A DNA stretch of 64,000 bases from Parvibaculum sp039973015 (GTDB lineage: Bacteria > Pseudomonadota > Alphaproteobacteria > Parvibaculales > Parvibaculaceae). The notes under the pieces were generated by a model. The model was not told the DNA's origin and did no database searches. It worked only from the letters and a program-made list of their open reading frames with translations. The position numbers and the translations under genes were made by a program. The stretch is taken from positions 230,416 to 294,415 of the forward strand of contig NZ_JBDWLT010000007.1 of the NCBI RefSeq assembly GCF_039973015.1, written 5' to 3'. The first letter of the stretch is position 1. Every line of letters starts with the position of its first letter. Below, piece by piece: positions 33,064 to 41,852 of this stretch.

Positions 33064-33744
33064 TTATCCCCGTTCCGGCCAGACACCAAGCTCTTCGAGC
33101 ATCGCCTGTGCGGCTGTCTGCTCTGCCTGCCGTTTCGAATTTCCGCGTGCCTGCAATGGCTTGGCGCTCCCTGCCCGGACTTCGACGGTGAATTCCGGGG
33201 CATGGTCCGGGCCCGTCCGGGCGATCAGTTCGTAGTTTGGCAGCGGATGTCCGCGCGCCTGCGCCCATTCCTGCAAGGCCGTCTTTGCGTCTTGCCGGAT
33301 TTTCCCTGATTTTTCAAGAAGATAGGCCCATTCCTTCTCGATCATCCGGCGCGCCGGCTCGATCCCTCCATCGAGGTAGAGCGCTGCGATCACGGCCTCG
33401 CATACGTCACCGAGAATAGCGGCTTTCCGCCTTCCCCCGGCTTTTTCTTCTCCCGCGCCCATGACGATATGGGTGCCGAGATCGAGCCGTCCGGCCACCT
33501 CCGCGCAGGCTTCCTTGCGTACCAACGCATTGAATCTGATGGCCAATTCGCCTTCGTCGGCATCCGCAAAATCGCGCATCAGCCAGTCCGCGATCACGAG
33601 CCCCAGCACCCGGTCGCCGAGAAATTCAAAGCGCTGGTAGTTCGCGCCCTCTGCGCTCGGATGTGTCAGAGCCTGAGAAAGGAGGCCCAACTCATTGAAT
33701 TCATGGCCCAATCTCTTTTCGAGTTTGGCGCTCACTCCACCCAT
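33064..33744 (-). CDS. rnc: Ribonuclease III
   Basis: The 226-residue endonuclease cuts double-stranded RNA such as rRNA precursors. It has the catalytic signature RFEFLGDRVLGLVIADWL, the second acidic site ILGDVCEAVIAALYLDGG, and a C-terminal dsRNA-binding domain (KTALQEWAQARGHPLPNYEL and GNSKRQAEQTAAQAML). I used the ATG at 33744; a GTG at 33735 overlapping the lepB stop as GTGA is an alternative. The open frame extends far into lepB but without similarity. Confidence 0.95.
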   Translation of the reverse strand: MGGVSAKLEKRLGHEFNELGLLSQALTHPSAEGANYQRFEFLGDRVLGLVIADWLMRDFADADEGELAIRFNALVRKEACAEVAGRLDLGTHIVMGAGEEKAGGRRKAAILGDVCEAVIAALYLDGGIEPARRMIEKEWAYLLEKSGKIRQDAKTALQEWAQARGHPLPNYELIARTGPDHAPEFTVEVRAGSAKPLQARGNSKRQAEQTAAQAMLEELGVWPERG

Positions 33745-34490
33745 TTGCCGATCCGGTCCCAGCGGATAGCCCACGGCCATTTCCAGACTTCCCAGAACGA
33801 CGCGCTTCCATTCGCGGAGAAGAAGATGATCTCGGCCTTCCCCACGAGGTTCTCGAAAGGCACATAGCCAACCACGTCGGGCACGCGGCTGTCGCTGGAA
33901 TTGTCGCGATTGTCGCCCATCATGAAATAGTGACCCTGCGGCACGATATAGAGGCCCGTATTGTCCCATACGCTGTCCCTCATCATGTCGAGCGTGATGT
34001 AGGAGACGCCATTCGGCAGCGTTTCGCGGTATTGCGGAATTCGGCGCACATTGCCCGCCGGGTCGCGATAGATGAAATCATCGACACGCGCGCGCGGCAC
34101 GGCCTTGTCGTTCAGGTAGAGCACACCCTCCTTCATCTGAACGGTGTCGCCCGGCAAGCCTATGACACGCTTGATAAAATCGGTGTGATTGTCGGTCGGC
34201 TGCTTGAACACCACGATGTCGCCGCGCTCGGGATCGTCGCCCGCAATGCGCCCGCTGAAGAGCGGCGGCGAGAAGGGCAGCGAGTGCTTGGAATAGCCAT
34301 AGCTGTACTTCGCAACGAAGAGGTAGTCGCCGATCAGCAGCGTGGATTCCATGGAGCTGGACGGGATATAGAAGGGCTGGAAGAAGAAGGCCCGGATGAA
34401 CAGCGCAATCAGCAGCGCATAGGCAATCGTCCGGGCATTTTCAGCCCAGGAGCTGCCCCGCAGCTTTTTAGCGTTTTCGCTCATCGCCAT
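33732..34490 (-). CDS. lepB: Signal peptidase I
   Basis: The 252-residue membrane protease removes signal peptides. It has one N-terminal anchor (TIAYALLIALFIRAFFFQPF), the catalytic Ser in YIPSSSMESTLLIGDYLFV, the catalytic Lys in GDIVVFKQPTDNHTDFIKRV, and the conserved GHYFMMGDNRDNSSDSR. The ATG at 34490 is seven bases after AGGAG; 34484 is less favoured. It overlaps the rnc start and belongs to the pdxJ-acpS-lepB-rnc-era block. Confidence 0.96.
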   Translation of the reverse strand: MAMSENAKKLRGSSWAENARTIAYALLIALFIRAFFFQPFYIPSSSMESTLLIGDYLFVAKYSYGYSKHSLPFSPPLFSGRIAGDDPERGDIVVFKQPTDNHTDFIKRVIGLPGDTVQMKEGVLYLNDKAVPRARVDDFIYRDPAGNVRRIPQYRETLPNGVSYITLDMMRDSVWDNTGLYIVPQGHYFMMGDNRDNSSDSRVPDVVGYVPFENLVGKAEIIFFSANGSASFWEVWKWPWAIRWDRIGKWVE

Positions 34491-34574
34491 CTTCCAACTC
34501 CTGCTCATCGCCCTCGGCTCCCCCGAAAAACGGCGGACCTTACCACAATCCGTCGCGCCGTCTCCCCCTGCCGA

Positions 34575-34976
34575 TCAGCCTCTCGGAACGGCCGAAATGA
34601 TCACAAAAGCCTGCGCCAGCGGGTGGTCGTCGGTAATCGTGAGATGGATGACGGGCTCCATGCCTTCGGGCGTGATCTCGGCGAGCCGGATCAGCGCGCC
34701 GCCGGTGAGCGCCATGGTCGGTTGCCCGCCGCGAAGGTTCACAACCCCCATATCCCGCCAGAAAACGCCCCGCCTGAAGCCCGTTCCGAGCGCCTTGGAA
34801 CAGGCTTCCTTGGCCGCGAAACGCTTTGCATAGGAGGCTGCCCGCATCCGCCGCGCCTCTGATTTCCGCCTCTCGATATCCGTGAAAATGCGCTCGACGA
34901 AGCGGTCGCCAAAACGCTCCAGGGTTTTCTCGACCCGCCTGATGTCGACGAGATCGTTGCCGATACCGATGATCAT
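34575..34976 (-). CDS. acpS: Holo-[acyl-carrier-protein] synthase
   Basis: The 133-residue enzyme transfers phosphopantetheine from CoA to acyl carrier protein. It has the Mg-binding IIGIGNDLVDIRRVEKTLER and the second motif YAKRFAAKEACSKALGTG, and ends with a typical HLTITDDHPLAQAFVI. The start overlaps the pdxJ stop by four bases (ATGA). Length is standard. Confidence 0.96.
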   Translation of the reverse strand: MIIGIGNDLVDIRRVEKTLERFGDRFVERIFTDIERRKSEARRMRAASYAKRFAAKEACSKALGTGFRRGVFWRDMGVVNLRGGQPTMALTGGALIRLAEITPEGMEPVIHLTITDDHPLAQAFVIISAVPRG

Positions 34977-35761
34977 GCCTGGTCTTTCGTTTTCACGGCG
35001 CGCGCGCCGCCACGGGCCTCGTCCATCGCGGTGCGCATCTTTCGGATGCTCGCTTCAAGGCCGATGAAGATCGCCTCTCCTATCAGGAAGTGGCCGATAT
35101 TGAGTTCGGCCAGTTCGGGCATCGCGGCAACGGGGTCGACCGTATCGAAGGTCAGGCCATGGCCCGCATGGACCTCCAGACCGAGAGCCACGCCGTCGCG
35201 CGCCGCCTTGGCAAGCCGCGCCAGCTCTGCATCCCGCTTCGCGTTTTCACGGGCAAAAGCAGCTTCGCAATAGGCGCCGGTATGCAGCTCCACCACTGGC
35301 GCGCCCAGCGATACAGCTGCTTCGAGCTGTCTCCTGTCGGCATTGATGAAGAGCGAAACGCGGATATCTGCCTCGCGGAGCCGGTCCACGATGGGCTTCA
35401 GATGGTTGTGAAGCCCCGCCGCGTCGAGCCCGCCTTCGGTCGTCACTTCCTCACGCCGTTCCGGCACGATACAGCAGGCATGGGGCTGGTGCCGAAGCGC
35501 GATGCTCAGCATTTCCGGCGTTGCGGCCATTTCGAGGTTGAGCGGCAGCCCCACATCGTCCTTGAGCCGCGCAATATCGCCGTCCCGGATATGCCGGCGG
35601 TCCTCACGCAAATGTGCCGTTATGCCGTCCGCGCCTGCTGCGGCTGAAAGTTTCGCCGCCCGCACAGGGTCCGGGTGTTCGCCGCCGCGCGCGTTACGGA
35701 TCGTCGCCACATGATCGATATTGACGCCGAGCCGCAGATATCCAGGCTCATTCCCGCTCAT
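34973..35761 (-). CDS. pdxJ: Pyridoxine 5'-phosphate synthase
   Basis: The 262-residue TIM-barrel enzyme makes pyridoxine 5'-phosphate from deoxyxylulose phosphate and 3-amino-2-oxopropyl phosphate. It begins LRLGVNIDHVATIRNARGG and has GADGITAHLREDRRHIRDGD, HTGAYCEAAF and EVHAGHGLTFDTV. The start overlaps the upstream DUF2062 stop and its stop overlaps the acpS start, both as ATGA, so the operon is tightly coupled. Confidence 0.96.
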   Translation of the reverse strand: MSGNEPGYLRLGVNIDHVATIRNARGGEHPDPVRAAKLSAAAGADGITAHLREDRRHIRDGDIARLKDDVGLPLNLEMAATPEMLSIALRHQPHACCIVPERREEVTTEGGLDAAGLHNHLKPIVDRLREADIRVSLFINADRRQLEAAVSLGAPVVELHTGAYCEAAFARENAKRDAELARLAKAARDGVALGLEVHAGHGLTFDTVDPVAAMPELAELNIGHFLIGEAIFIGLEASIRKMRTAMDEARGGARAVKTKDQA

Positions 35762-36378
35762 ATCATGTCTCCTCGCCTTGTTTCAGCCGGTCCCGGCTGA
35801 CCGGCCTGTTCCGGCCGGGCTTGCTCGGTCGTGCTGCTGCGCAAGAGTACGCGCTCCGCAAGCAACTTGCGCCTTTGCGCCTGATAGGCCTCGACCCCGC
35901 TTCGTGCAAGGACATAGGAAACGCATCCGAGAACGATTCCGACCGGGATTGCGCCGACCGTGAGCGGCACGAGAAGCGGCAGAACCATGTCAAAGGCATG
36001 AGCGCGTTGCAGCGTTTCGGCAACGTCCGGATTTGCCGCCACCGGCGTCCCCAGTATGTAGCGGCCCGTCTCGTAGACGACGAACCAGATCGCCGGGAAA
36101 GTCAGAGGATTGCCGATAAAGGTGCCGATGGCGCTCGCGATCAGGTTTCCGCGCAACACCCAGGCGATCAGCATCGCAAGCAGAATGTGGAAGCCGAACA
36201 AGGGAGTGCAGGACGAAAAGGCACCCGCGGCGACCCCGAGAGCAATCGCATGCGGCGTACCCGAAAGCCGCCAGACACGGCGCCACCCGTACTGAAGGGT
36301 GCGCTTCCAGCCCGAACGGGGCCAGAAGATTTCCCTCAGTTTCTGAATCGGATGCAGCTCTACGCGGCGGCGAAACAA
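35758..36378 (-). CDS. DUF2062 membrane protein
   Basis: The 206-residue protein begins FRRRVELHPIQKLREIFWPR after a TTG start (36378), placed because AAAGGAG lies nine bases ahead and the preceding frame runs back into pyrE. The domain has TPHAIALGVAAGAFSSCTPL and FGFHILLAMLIAWVLRGNLI, then a conserved IGTFIGNPLTFPAIWF, typical of DUF2062. Several membrane helices are expected. The function is unknown. It is a standard member of this operon, between pyrE and pdxJ. Confidence 0.87.
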   Translation of the reverse strand: MFRRRVELHPIQKLREIFWPRSGWKRTLQYGWRRVWRLSGTPHAIALGVAAGAFSSCTPLFGFHILLAMLIAWVLRGNLIASAIGTFIGNPLTFPAIWFVVYETGRYILGTPVAANPDVAETLQRAHAFDMVLPLLVPLTVGAIPVGIVLGCVSYVLARSGVEAYQAQRRKLLAERVLLRSSTTEQARPEQAGQPGPAETRRGDMI

Positions 36379-36392
36379 CGAGTAACGCTCCT

Positions 36393-36977
36393 TTAGGCCA
36401 GATGACGGCTTCCCGGCTTCACGGCCGGCATGGCGGCGAGCTCTTTCGGCAACTTGTCCGCCGGATAGGCCGGAATGGCAATCTTGGCCAGCGAGATGAG
36501 CTTCACGCCCACCTTCGCCTTCCCGCCCGAGCGGTCGATCAGGCAGGCTGCCGCCACTACTCTGGCACCCGTCTTGCGGATCGATGCAATGCATTCGCGC
36601 GACGAAAGTCCCGTCGTCACGATGTCCTCGACCATCACAACGCGCATGCCCTTCTTGAGCTCGAAACCACGCCGGAGCGCGAACTCGCCGTTCTCCCGTT
36701 CCACATACATGGCGGGCACTTTCATGTGCCTCGCCGTTTCATAACCGGGGATAATGCCCCCAACTGCGGGCGAAACAATGGCATCGACAGGGCCATCGAC
36801 CTCTTCCGTAATTCTTTTCGCAAGCGCCTTGCACAGCCTGGACGTCCGCGCCGGGTTCATGAAAACGAGGGCCTTCTGCAGAAAAACCGGACTGTGAAGC
36901 CCGGAGGAAAGAATGAAATGCCCGCGGAGGAGAGCCCCCGCCTTCTCGAACTCCTTCAGAACCTTTTCTTGATCCAT
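36393..36977 (-). CDS. pyrE: Orotate phosphoribosyltransferase
   Basis: The 194-residue enzyme makes orotidine monophosphate from orotate and PRPP. It has GALLRGHFILSSGLHSPVFL at the N-terminus and the PRPP-binding motif MRVVMVEDIVTTGLSS. It lies between rsh and the DUF2062 gene on the same strand, with 44 and 14 bases of spacing. Length agrees with the short alphaproteobacterial form. Confidence 0.95.
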   Translation of the reverse strand: MDQEKVLKEFEKAGALLRGHFILSSGLHSPVFLQKALVFMNPARTSRLCKALAKRITEEVDGPVDAIVSPAVGGIIPGYETARHMKVPAMYVERENGEFALRRGFELKKGMRVVMVEDIVTTGLSSRECIASIRKTGARVVAAACLIDRSGGKAKVGVKLISLAKIAIPAYPADKLPKELAAMPAVKPGSRHLA

Positions 36978-37021
36978 GTCTTTATCTTCACCGGCTTCAA
37001 ATATGGAAAGGAGCCGTCCTC

Positions 37022-39166
37022 TTAACGCCGCGGACGGATGACTGTGTTGACGCAGGAAAGTCCATTCAGCGCGGACATGATGCGCGTCAGATGCTTGAGG
37101 TCTCTCACATCGAGATCGATCTGGATGTCGTAAAAATCCATGTCGCGCTGCGCGAGCGAAAGATTTGAGATGTTGCTGCCATAGTCGGCGATCAACGTGG
37201 CGATATGTCCGAGGGAACCCACCTCGTTTTTCGTAGTCACACGTAGACGCGCCGGAAAGGTCTGCGGATGCTCGGGGTCGACATCCCAGGTTGCATCGAT
37301 CCAGCGCATCGTTTCGCCATCGAACTCTTCGAGTGCAGGCGCGTCGATTGGATAGATCGTGATCCCCTCTCCCGGCATCATGATGCCCACAATGCGCTCC
37401 CCTGGCAGCGGGAACATCTCGGGGGCAAAGCCGATGGCAAGCCCCGCCGCGCGGCCCGTTACGCGCACCGCACTATCATTGTCATCCTTGCCGTTGCCTT
37501 TGATCGGCCTCTTGCGCCCGTTTTTCGGCTGCTCTGCAGGATAAACCGTCTGCAACACCTGATGTGCGCTCAGCGTTCCATCGCCCACGGCAGCCATCAG
37601 TTCGTCAAGGTCGGGCTTGCGAAGCGGGCCCAATGCACGTTCCAGGATCGTGTCGCTTCCGTCCTTGCCCGCGGCTTCGAAGGCGCTCTTCACGATCTGC
37701 CTGCCGAGGCGGCTGAACTCTGCCTGCTTGGTCGCGCGGATCGAGCGGCGGATCGCGGAACGCGCCTTGCCCGTCGCCACGAAGGCTTCCCAGGCGGGTG
37801 AAGGCCGTTGGGCTTGCGAGCGGATGATCTCGACCTCATCGCCATTTTCGAGCTTCGTGCGCAGCGGCATGTGGCGTCCGTTGATCTTGCAGCCGACGCA
37901 GGTATCCCCAATGTCGGTATGCACCGCATAGGCAAAATCGATAGGTGTTGCGCCCCGTGGCAGCGTGATCAGAAGACCCTTCGGCGAGAAACAGAAAACC
38001 TGATCGGAATACATCTGGAGCTTCGTATGCTCCAGAAACTCTTCCGGCGAAGCACCATGTTCCAGCATCTCGATCAGCTGGCGCAACCAGTGGAACGTGG
38101 CAGCGAATTCGCCCGATGCATCCGCGCCCGGGCCTTCCTTATAGATCCAGTGCGCGGCAATACCGTATTCGGCAATCTCGTGCATCTTGCGCGTGCGAAC
38201 CTGCACTTCGGCGCGCTTCTTCTGTGGTCCGATCATCGTCGTGTGGATCGAGCGATAGCCGTTCGCCTTCGGCGTCGAGATGTAGTCCTTGAAACGGCCC
38301 GGCACCATTCGCCAGTTGGTATGAAGAACACCGACAGCGGTGTAGCAGTCGGGCACCTCGTCCACGATCACGCGGAAGCCGAAAATATCGGAAAGCTGTT
38401 CAAGCGAAATGGCGCGCCGCTCCATCTTGCGCCACATCGAATAGGGTCGCTTCTCACGACCCAGCACCTCGCAGGAAAGCCCGCCTTCTTCGAGTTTCGT
38501 CTGGATTTCCTTCGCGATTTTCTTGACCGAGTCGCCGCTTGCCTCACGAAACTCGTTGAGCCGCTTTATCAGGGCTTCGCGCGCTTCGGGGTTAAGCTCC
38601 TTGAAGGCCAGATCTTCCAGCTCTTCGCGAATTTCCTGGATACCCATGCGGCCGGCCAGCGGCGCATAGATTTCCATCGTCTCAAGCGCAATGCGCTGAC
38701 GTTTTTCCGCCGAGGAAATGAAATGCAGCGTCCGCATGTTGTGAAGCCGGTCGGCAAGCTTCACGAGCAATACGCGGATATCGTTCGACATCGCGAGCAG
38801 GAACTTGCGGAAGTTCTCCGCTTGCTTGGAGCGTTCCGAGGTGAGCTCGATCCGGGTGAGCTTGGTCACCCCATCGACCAGCCCTGCGACCTGTGAGCCG
38901 AAAAGCTTCGTCAGTTCGTCCATCGTCGAGCCCGTATCCTCGATCGTATCGTGCAGCAGCGCTGTCACAATAGTCGCGGTGTCGAGCTTGAGGTCGGTCA
39001 GAATACCGGCCACTTCGATGGGATGGGAAAAATAGGGGTCGCCGCTGGCGCGCTTCTGGCTGCCATGCTGCTTCATGGCATAGACATAGGCACGGTTGAT
39101 CAGGGCTTCGTCCGCTTTCGGATCGTAGCCGAGCACGCGATCGACGAGCTCATACTGACGCAACAT
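37022..39166 (-). CDS. rsh: Bifunctional (p)ppGpp synthetase/hydrolase Rsh
   Basis: The 714-residue protein controls the stringent response. The N-terminal hydrolase has an intact HD site (TALLHDTIEDTGSTMDEL). The synthetase domain has GRFKDYISTPKANGYRSIHT, with the RxKD motif of bifunctional enzymes rather than the ExDD of RelA. TGS (about 390-450) and C-terminal ACT domains follow. Alphaproteobacteria usually carry a single such gene. It lies downstream of rpoZ, separated by a terminator, so it probably has its own promoter. Confidence 0.96.
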   Translation of the reverse strand: MLRQYELVDRVLGYDPKADEALINRAYVYAMKQHGSQKRASGDPYFSHPIEVAGILTDLKLDTATIVTALLHDTIEDTGSTMDELTKLFGSQVAGLVDGVTKLTRIELTSERSKQAENFRKFLLAMSNDIRVLLVKLADRLHNMRTLHFISSAEKRQRIALETMEIYAPLAGRMGIQEIREELEDLAFKELNPEAREALIKRLNEFREASGDSVKKIAKEIQTKLEEGGLSCEVLGREKRPYSMWRKMERRAISLEQLSDIFGFRVIVDEVPDCYTAVGVLHTNWRMVPGRFKDYISTPKANGYRSIHTTMIGPQKKRAEVQVRTRKMHEIAEYGIAAHWIYKEGPGADASGEFAATFHWLRQLIEMLEHGASPEEFLEHTKLQMYSDQVFCFSPKGLLITLPRGATPIDFAYAVHTDIGDTCVGCKINGRHMPLRTKLENGDEVEIIRSQAQRPSPAWEAFVATGKARSAIRRSIRATKQAEFSRLGRQIVKSAFEAAGKDGSDTILERALGPLRKPDLDELMAAVGDGTLSAHQVLQTVYPAEQPKNGRKRPIKGNGKDDNDSAVRVTGRAAGLAIGFAPEMFPLPGERIVGIMMPGEGITIYPIDAPALEEFDGETMRWIDATWDVDPEHPQTFPARLRVTTKNEVGSLGHIATLIADYGSNISNLSLAQRDMDFYDIQIDLDVRDLKHLTRIMSALNGLSCVNTVIRPRR

Positions 39167-39229
39167 GCCTGAAATTCTCCGTCGTCCTCTCTTGCAAACT
39201 TCCTAACGTGCTCACGGGAAACGCCTCGC

Positions 39230-39272
39230 TCAAACGAAAAACGCCGCCCCTCACCTTACGGCCGGGCGGCGC
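39230..39272 (-). terminator. Rho-independent terminator after rpoZ
   Basis: On the minus strand the stem CGCCGCCC / GGGCGGCG encloses about 14 bases and is followed by TTTTTCGTTTG. It lies about 60 bases after the rpoZ stop and separates rpoZ from rsh. Confidence 0.82.
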
Positions 39273-39329
39273 TTAAACCGAATGACGTCTGGGCCTGAGG
39301 CCGTCTAATCCGGCCTTGCTCGCCCTGGC

Positions 39330-39755
39330 TCAGTCTTCCCCGTCCATTTCGTCCGCATCTGCCGATTTTTGCTGCGGTGAGTCGATCTGGGTCTGGATCG
39401 CGCGAAGAAGGTCTTCCTCGCTCATCCGCTCGCCACCGTCTTCTGCGGAACCGAACGTATCCTGCACCTCGGCCGCCGCCTCACCGGACATGAGAAGCTG
39501 CATGTTCTCGACTTCCGGCTCTTCCGTCTCGACGCGGCTCTGCAAGCTGCCGATAAGGTCTTCGCGGAGATCTTCCGGGGTAACCGTCTTTTCCGCTATT
39601 TCACGGAGCGCCACGACAGGGTTCTTGTCGTTGTCGCGGTCAACGGTCAATTCCGCGCCAGCCGACATGGCGCGCGCGCGGTGCGCCGAGAGCAGAACCA
39701 GCTCAAATCGGTTGGGCACCTTGTCGACGCAATCTTCAACGGTCACGCGGGCCAT
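39330..39755 (-). CDS. rpoZ: DNA-directed RNA polymerase subunit omega
   Basis: The 141-residue protein begins MARVTVEDCVDKVPNRFELV at 39755 and has LLSAHRARAMSAGAELTVDR and KNPVVALREIAEKTV, the conserved omega core. Omega helps assemble RNA polymerase and forms part of a ppGpp site. The acidic C-terminal tail of about 60 residues is common in alphaproteobacteria. The rpoZ-rsh order is typical. The frame extends to 39845 without similarity. Confidence 0.95.
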   Translation of the reverse strand: MARVTVEDCVDKVPNRFELVLLSAHRARAMSAGAELTVDRDNDKNPVVALREIAEKTVTPEDLREDLIGSLQSRVETEEPEVENMQLLMSGEAAAEVQDTFGSAEDGGERMSEEDLLRAIQTQIDSPQQKSADADEMDGED

Positions 39756-39857
39756 TTGGAACTCCGGTATGCAGGATAGTGATTTGGCCTGTATGTAGGG
39801 GGTGAGACCGCATAAAGCAAGCCGGAACAGGCTCTTACGGCCCAAACTGCGACGATT

Positions 39858-40400
39858 TCAGCCTTTATGGGGCCGGATCGCCCGTACTTCGGCTTCGGGC
39901 AGCGCGGCAATCAGTTCCCCGACGCTCTTTCCCGTTACCGGGTGGCGCCAGTCAGGCGCCACATCGCGAAGCGGAAGCAGAACGAAGCCACGCGCCGCGA
40001 TGCCCGGATGAGGAAGCGCAAGCGGCAGTGGCCCTGCCCCGGCATCGGCGCCTCGGGGGCCTTCGGCAAGCACCACTTCACCCCGAAAATCGAGAAGATC
40101 GAGATCGAGCGGTCGCGGTGCCCACCGCTCCCGGCGAACACGCCCGAACAAGGCCTCTATACGGTGCAGCTTGTCGAGCAGCGCGTCGGGGGGATCGGCC
40201 GCCTCGATCAAAGCCACCGAATTCACGTAATCAGGCTGTATATAACCTGCCAGCGCCGGTGTCCGGTAAAATGGCGCGACCGACACCACTTTGACACCGA
40301 AGCCCGGCATCATCGCCAGCGCGGCGCGCAATGTCGCTGCTGGCGGCCCCTGCACACTCGGTTGGTTGCCGCCAAGAGCCACCAAGATCCGGTCAGACAT
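39858..40400 (-). CDS. folK: 2-amino-4-hydroxy-6-hydroxymethyldihydropteridine diphosphokinase
   Basis: The 180-residue HPPK transfers pyrophosphate from ATP to the pterin in folate synthesis. It begins ILVALGGNQPSVQGPPAATL and has YRTPALAGYIQPDYVNSVAL, the signature RERWAPRPLDLDLLDF and PLALPHPGIAARGFVLLPL. It lies 102 bases upstream of rpoZ on the same strand. Other folate genes are not in the window. Confidence 0.95.
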   Translation of the reverse strand: MSDRILVALGGNQPSVQGPPAATLRAALAMMPGFGVKVVSVAPFYRTPALAGYIQPDYVNSVALIEAADPPDALLDKLHRIEALFGRVRRERWAPRPLDLDLLDFRGEVVLAEGPRGADAGAGPLPLALPHPGIAARGFVLLPLRDVAPDWRHPVTGKSVGELIAALPEAEVRAIRPHKG

Positions 40401-40570
40401 GACGGCCTCGCATGGTTTCCCGAATGCACAACGTGGATGGCCCGTTAACTTGCGGAATCATGAGCTTCGGTCATATTCCTCTTTCGCCGGTTCGGCTTGC
40501 CGGACCTGTGCCCGTATTTTTGTTGCCGGTATTTATTGTTGTAAGGGCCCTTGGGTCCGGGAGTGAATGA

Positions 40571-41191
40571 ATGATCTTTTATCCGCATGAGCGTGTCGCT
40601 CTGTTCATTGACGGTGCAAACCTTTATTCAGCGGCCCGCGGTCTCGGCTTCGATATCGATTACAGGCGTCTCCTCAGCCATTTTCGAGAAAAAGGTACGC
40701 TTGTCCGCGCCTTTTACTACACCGCGCTTCTTGAGGATCAGGAATATTCGCCGCTGCGGCCCCTGATCGACTGGCTCGACTACAACGGCTATGCCGTCGT
40801 CACCAAGCCGGCCAAGGAATTCACCGACGCAAACGGCCGCCGCCGCATCAAGGGAAATATGGACATAGAGCTCGCCATCGACGCGCTCGAAATCGCCGAC
40901 AAGCTCGACCATCTGGTTCTGTTCTCCGGCGATGGAGATTTCCGTCGCCTCGTGGATGCGGTCCAGCGGCGCGGCAAACGCGTGACAGTCGTCTCGACCA
41001 TGCGCAGCCAACCGCCCATGATTGCCGACGAACTCCGCCGCCAGGCTGATCAGTTCATCGACCTTGAAACACTTCGCGACATTGTCGGCCGCAGCCATTC
41101 GGACCGCCCCGCCACCGCGCCGGTCCGCAATGACGGCGACGGCTATTATGACGACGAGGATGAAGACCTCGGACGGCCGGCACGTGCCTGA
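40571..41191 (+). CDS. NYN-domain (LabA/DUF88) protein, putative nuclease
   Basis: The 206-residue protein has the PIN-like NYN fold with acidic residues at the expected places: VALFIDGANLYSAARGLGF, RIKGNMDIELAIDALEIAD and LVLFSGDGDFRRLVDAVQRR. NYN proteins are predicted metal-dependent RNases; LabA-type members are widespread. The C-terminus is acidic and low in complexity (GDGYYDDEDEDLGR). It overlaps the uracil-DNA glycosylase gene that follows by eight bases. No antitoxin partner is visible. Confidence 0.9.
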   Translation: MIFYPHERVALFIDGANLYSAARGLGFDIDYRRLLSHFREKGTLVRAFYYTALLEDQEYSPLRPLIDWLDYNGYAVVTKPAKEFTDANGRRRIKGNMDIELAIDALEIADKLDHLVLFSGDGDFRRLVDAVQRRGKRVTVVSTMRSQPPMIADELRRQADQFIDLETLRDIVGRSHSDRPATAPVRNDGDGYYDDEDEDLGRPARA

Positions 41192-41846
41192 TCGCGCCTC
41201 CCTCATTTCTTTCGAAGCCGAAGCACCGCTCGACTGTCCGCTCTGTCCCCGGCTTGTCGCCTATCGCGAGGCGAACCAGGCCGCCCATCCCGATTGGTTC
41301 AACGCGCCCGTCCCGTCTTTCGGCACCGAGAAGGCGCGCCTGCTGGTTGTCGGTCTGGCGCCGGGTGTTCAGGGCGCGAACCGTACGGGCCGTCCCTTCA
41401 CGGGCGATTTCGCGGGCGATCTGCTTTACGGAACACTTCTCGAATTCGGCTTTGCCCGCGGCACTTATGATGCGCGTCCCGATGACGGGCTCGAACTCGT
41501 CGATACGATGATCACCAACGCCGTGCGCTGTGTGCCGCCCCAGAACAAGCCAACACCCGCCGAAGCAAAAACCTGTCTCGGGTTCTTCAAGGCGCGTATC
41601 GCTGCGCTACCGAACCTGGAAGTTATCCTCGCGCTTGGCCGCATCGCGCATGATGCGGTCCTCTCGGCTCGGGGTGTGAAGAAAAGCACCGCCGTCTTCG
41701 GTCATGGCGCGCAGCATGATCTGGGCTCAGGGCTCCGTCTTTTCGACAGCTATCACTGCTCGCGCTACAACACGAATACGCGCCGCCTCACGCCAGAGAT
41801 GTTTCACGATGTTTTCCGCGCGGTGCGCGCGCATATCGGCGATTGA
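41184..41846 (+). CDS. Uracil-DNA glycosylase, family 5 (UdgB-like)
   Basis: The 220-residue protein has iron-sulfur-type cysteines (DCPLCPRLVAYREA) and the family-5 motif LLVVGLAPGVQGANRTGRPF followed by TGDFAGDLLY. It also has TNAVRCVPPQNKPTPAEAKTC and the DNA-loop SYHCSRYNTNTRRLT. UDGb enzymes lack the polar Asp or Asn of classic UDGs and act on several deaminated bases. I chose the GTG at 41184, overlapping the NYN stop; an ATG at 41160 is possible. Confidence 0.9.
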   Translation: MPDRASLISFEAEAPLDCPLCPRLVAYREANQAAHPDWFNAPVPSFGTEKARLLVVGLAPGVQGANRTGRPFTGDFAGDLLYGTLLEFGFARGTYDARPDDGLELVDTMITNAVRCVPPQNKPTPAEAKTCLGFFKARIAALPNLEVILALGRIAHDAVLSARGVKKSTAVFGHGAQHDLGSGLRLFDSYHCSRYNTNTRRLTPEMFHDVFRAVRAHIGD

Positions 41847-41852
41847 AGAACG

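Noticed and set aside
40571..41191. NYN protein as a toxin of a toxin-antitoxin pair
   Set aside because: No small antitoxin-like gene lies next to it; the partner is a full-size DNA glycosylase.
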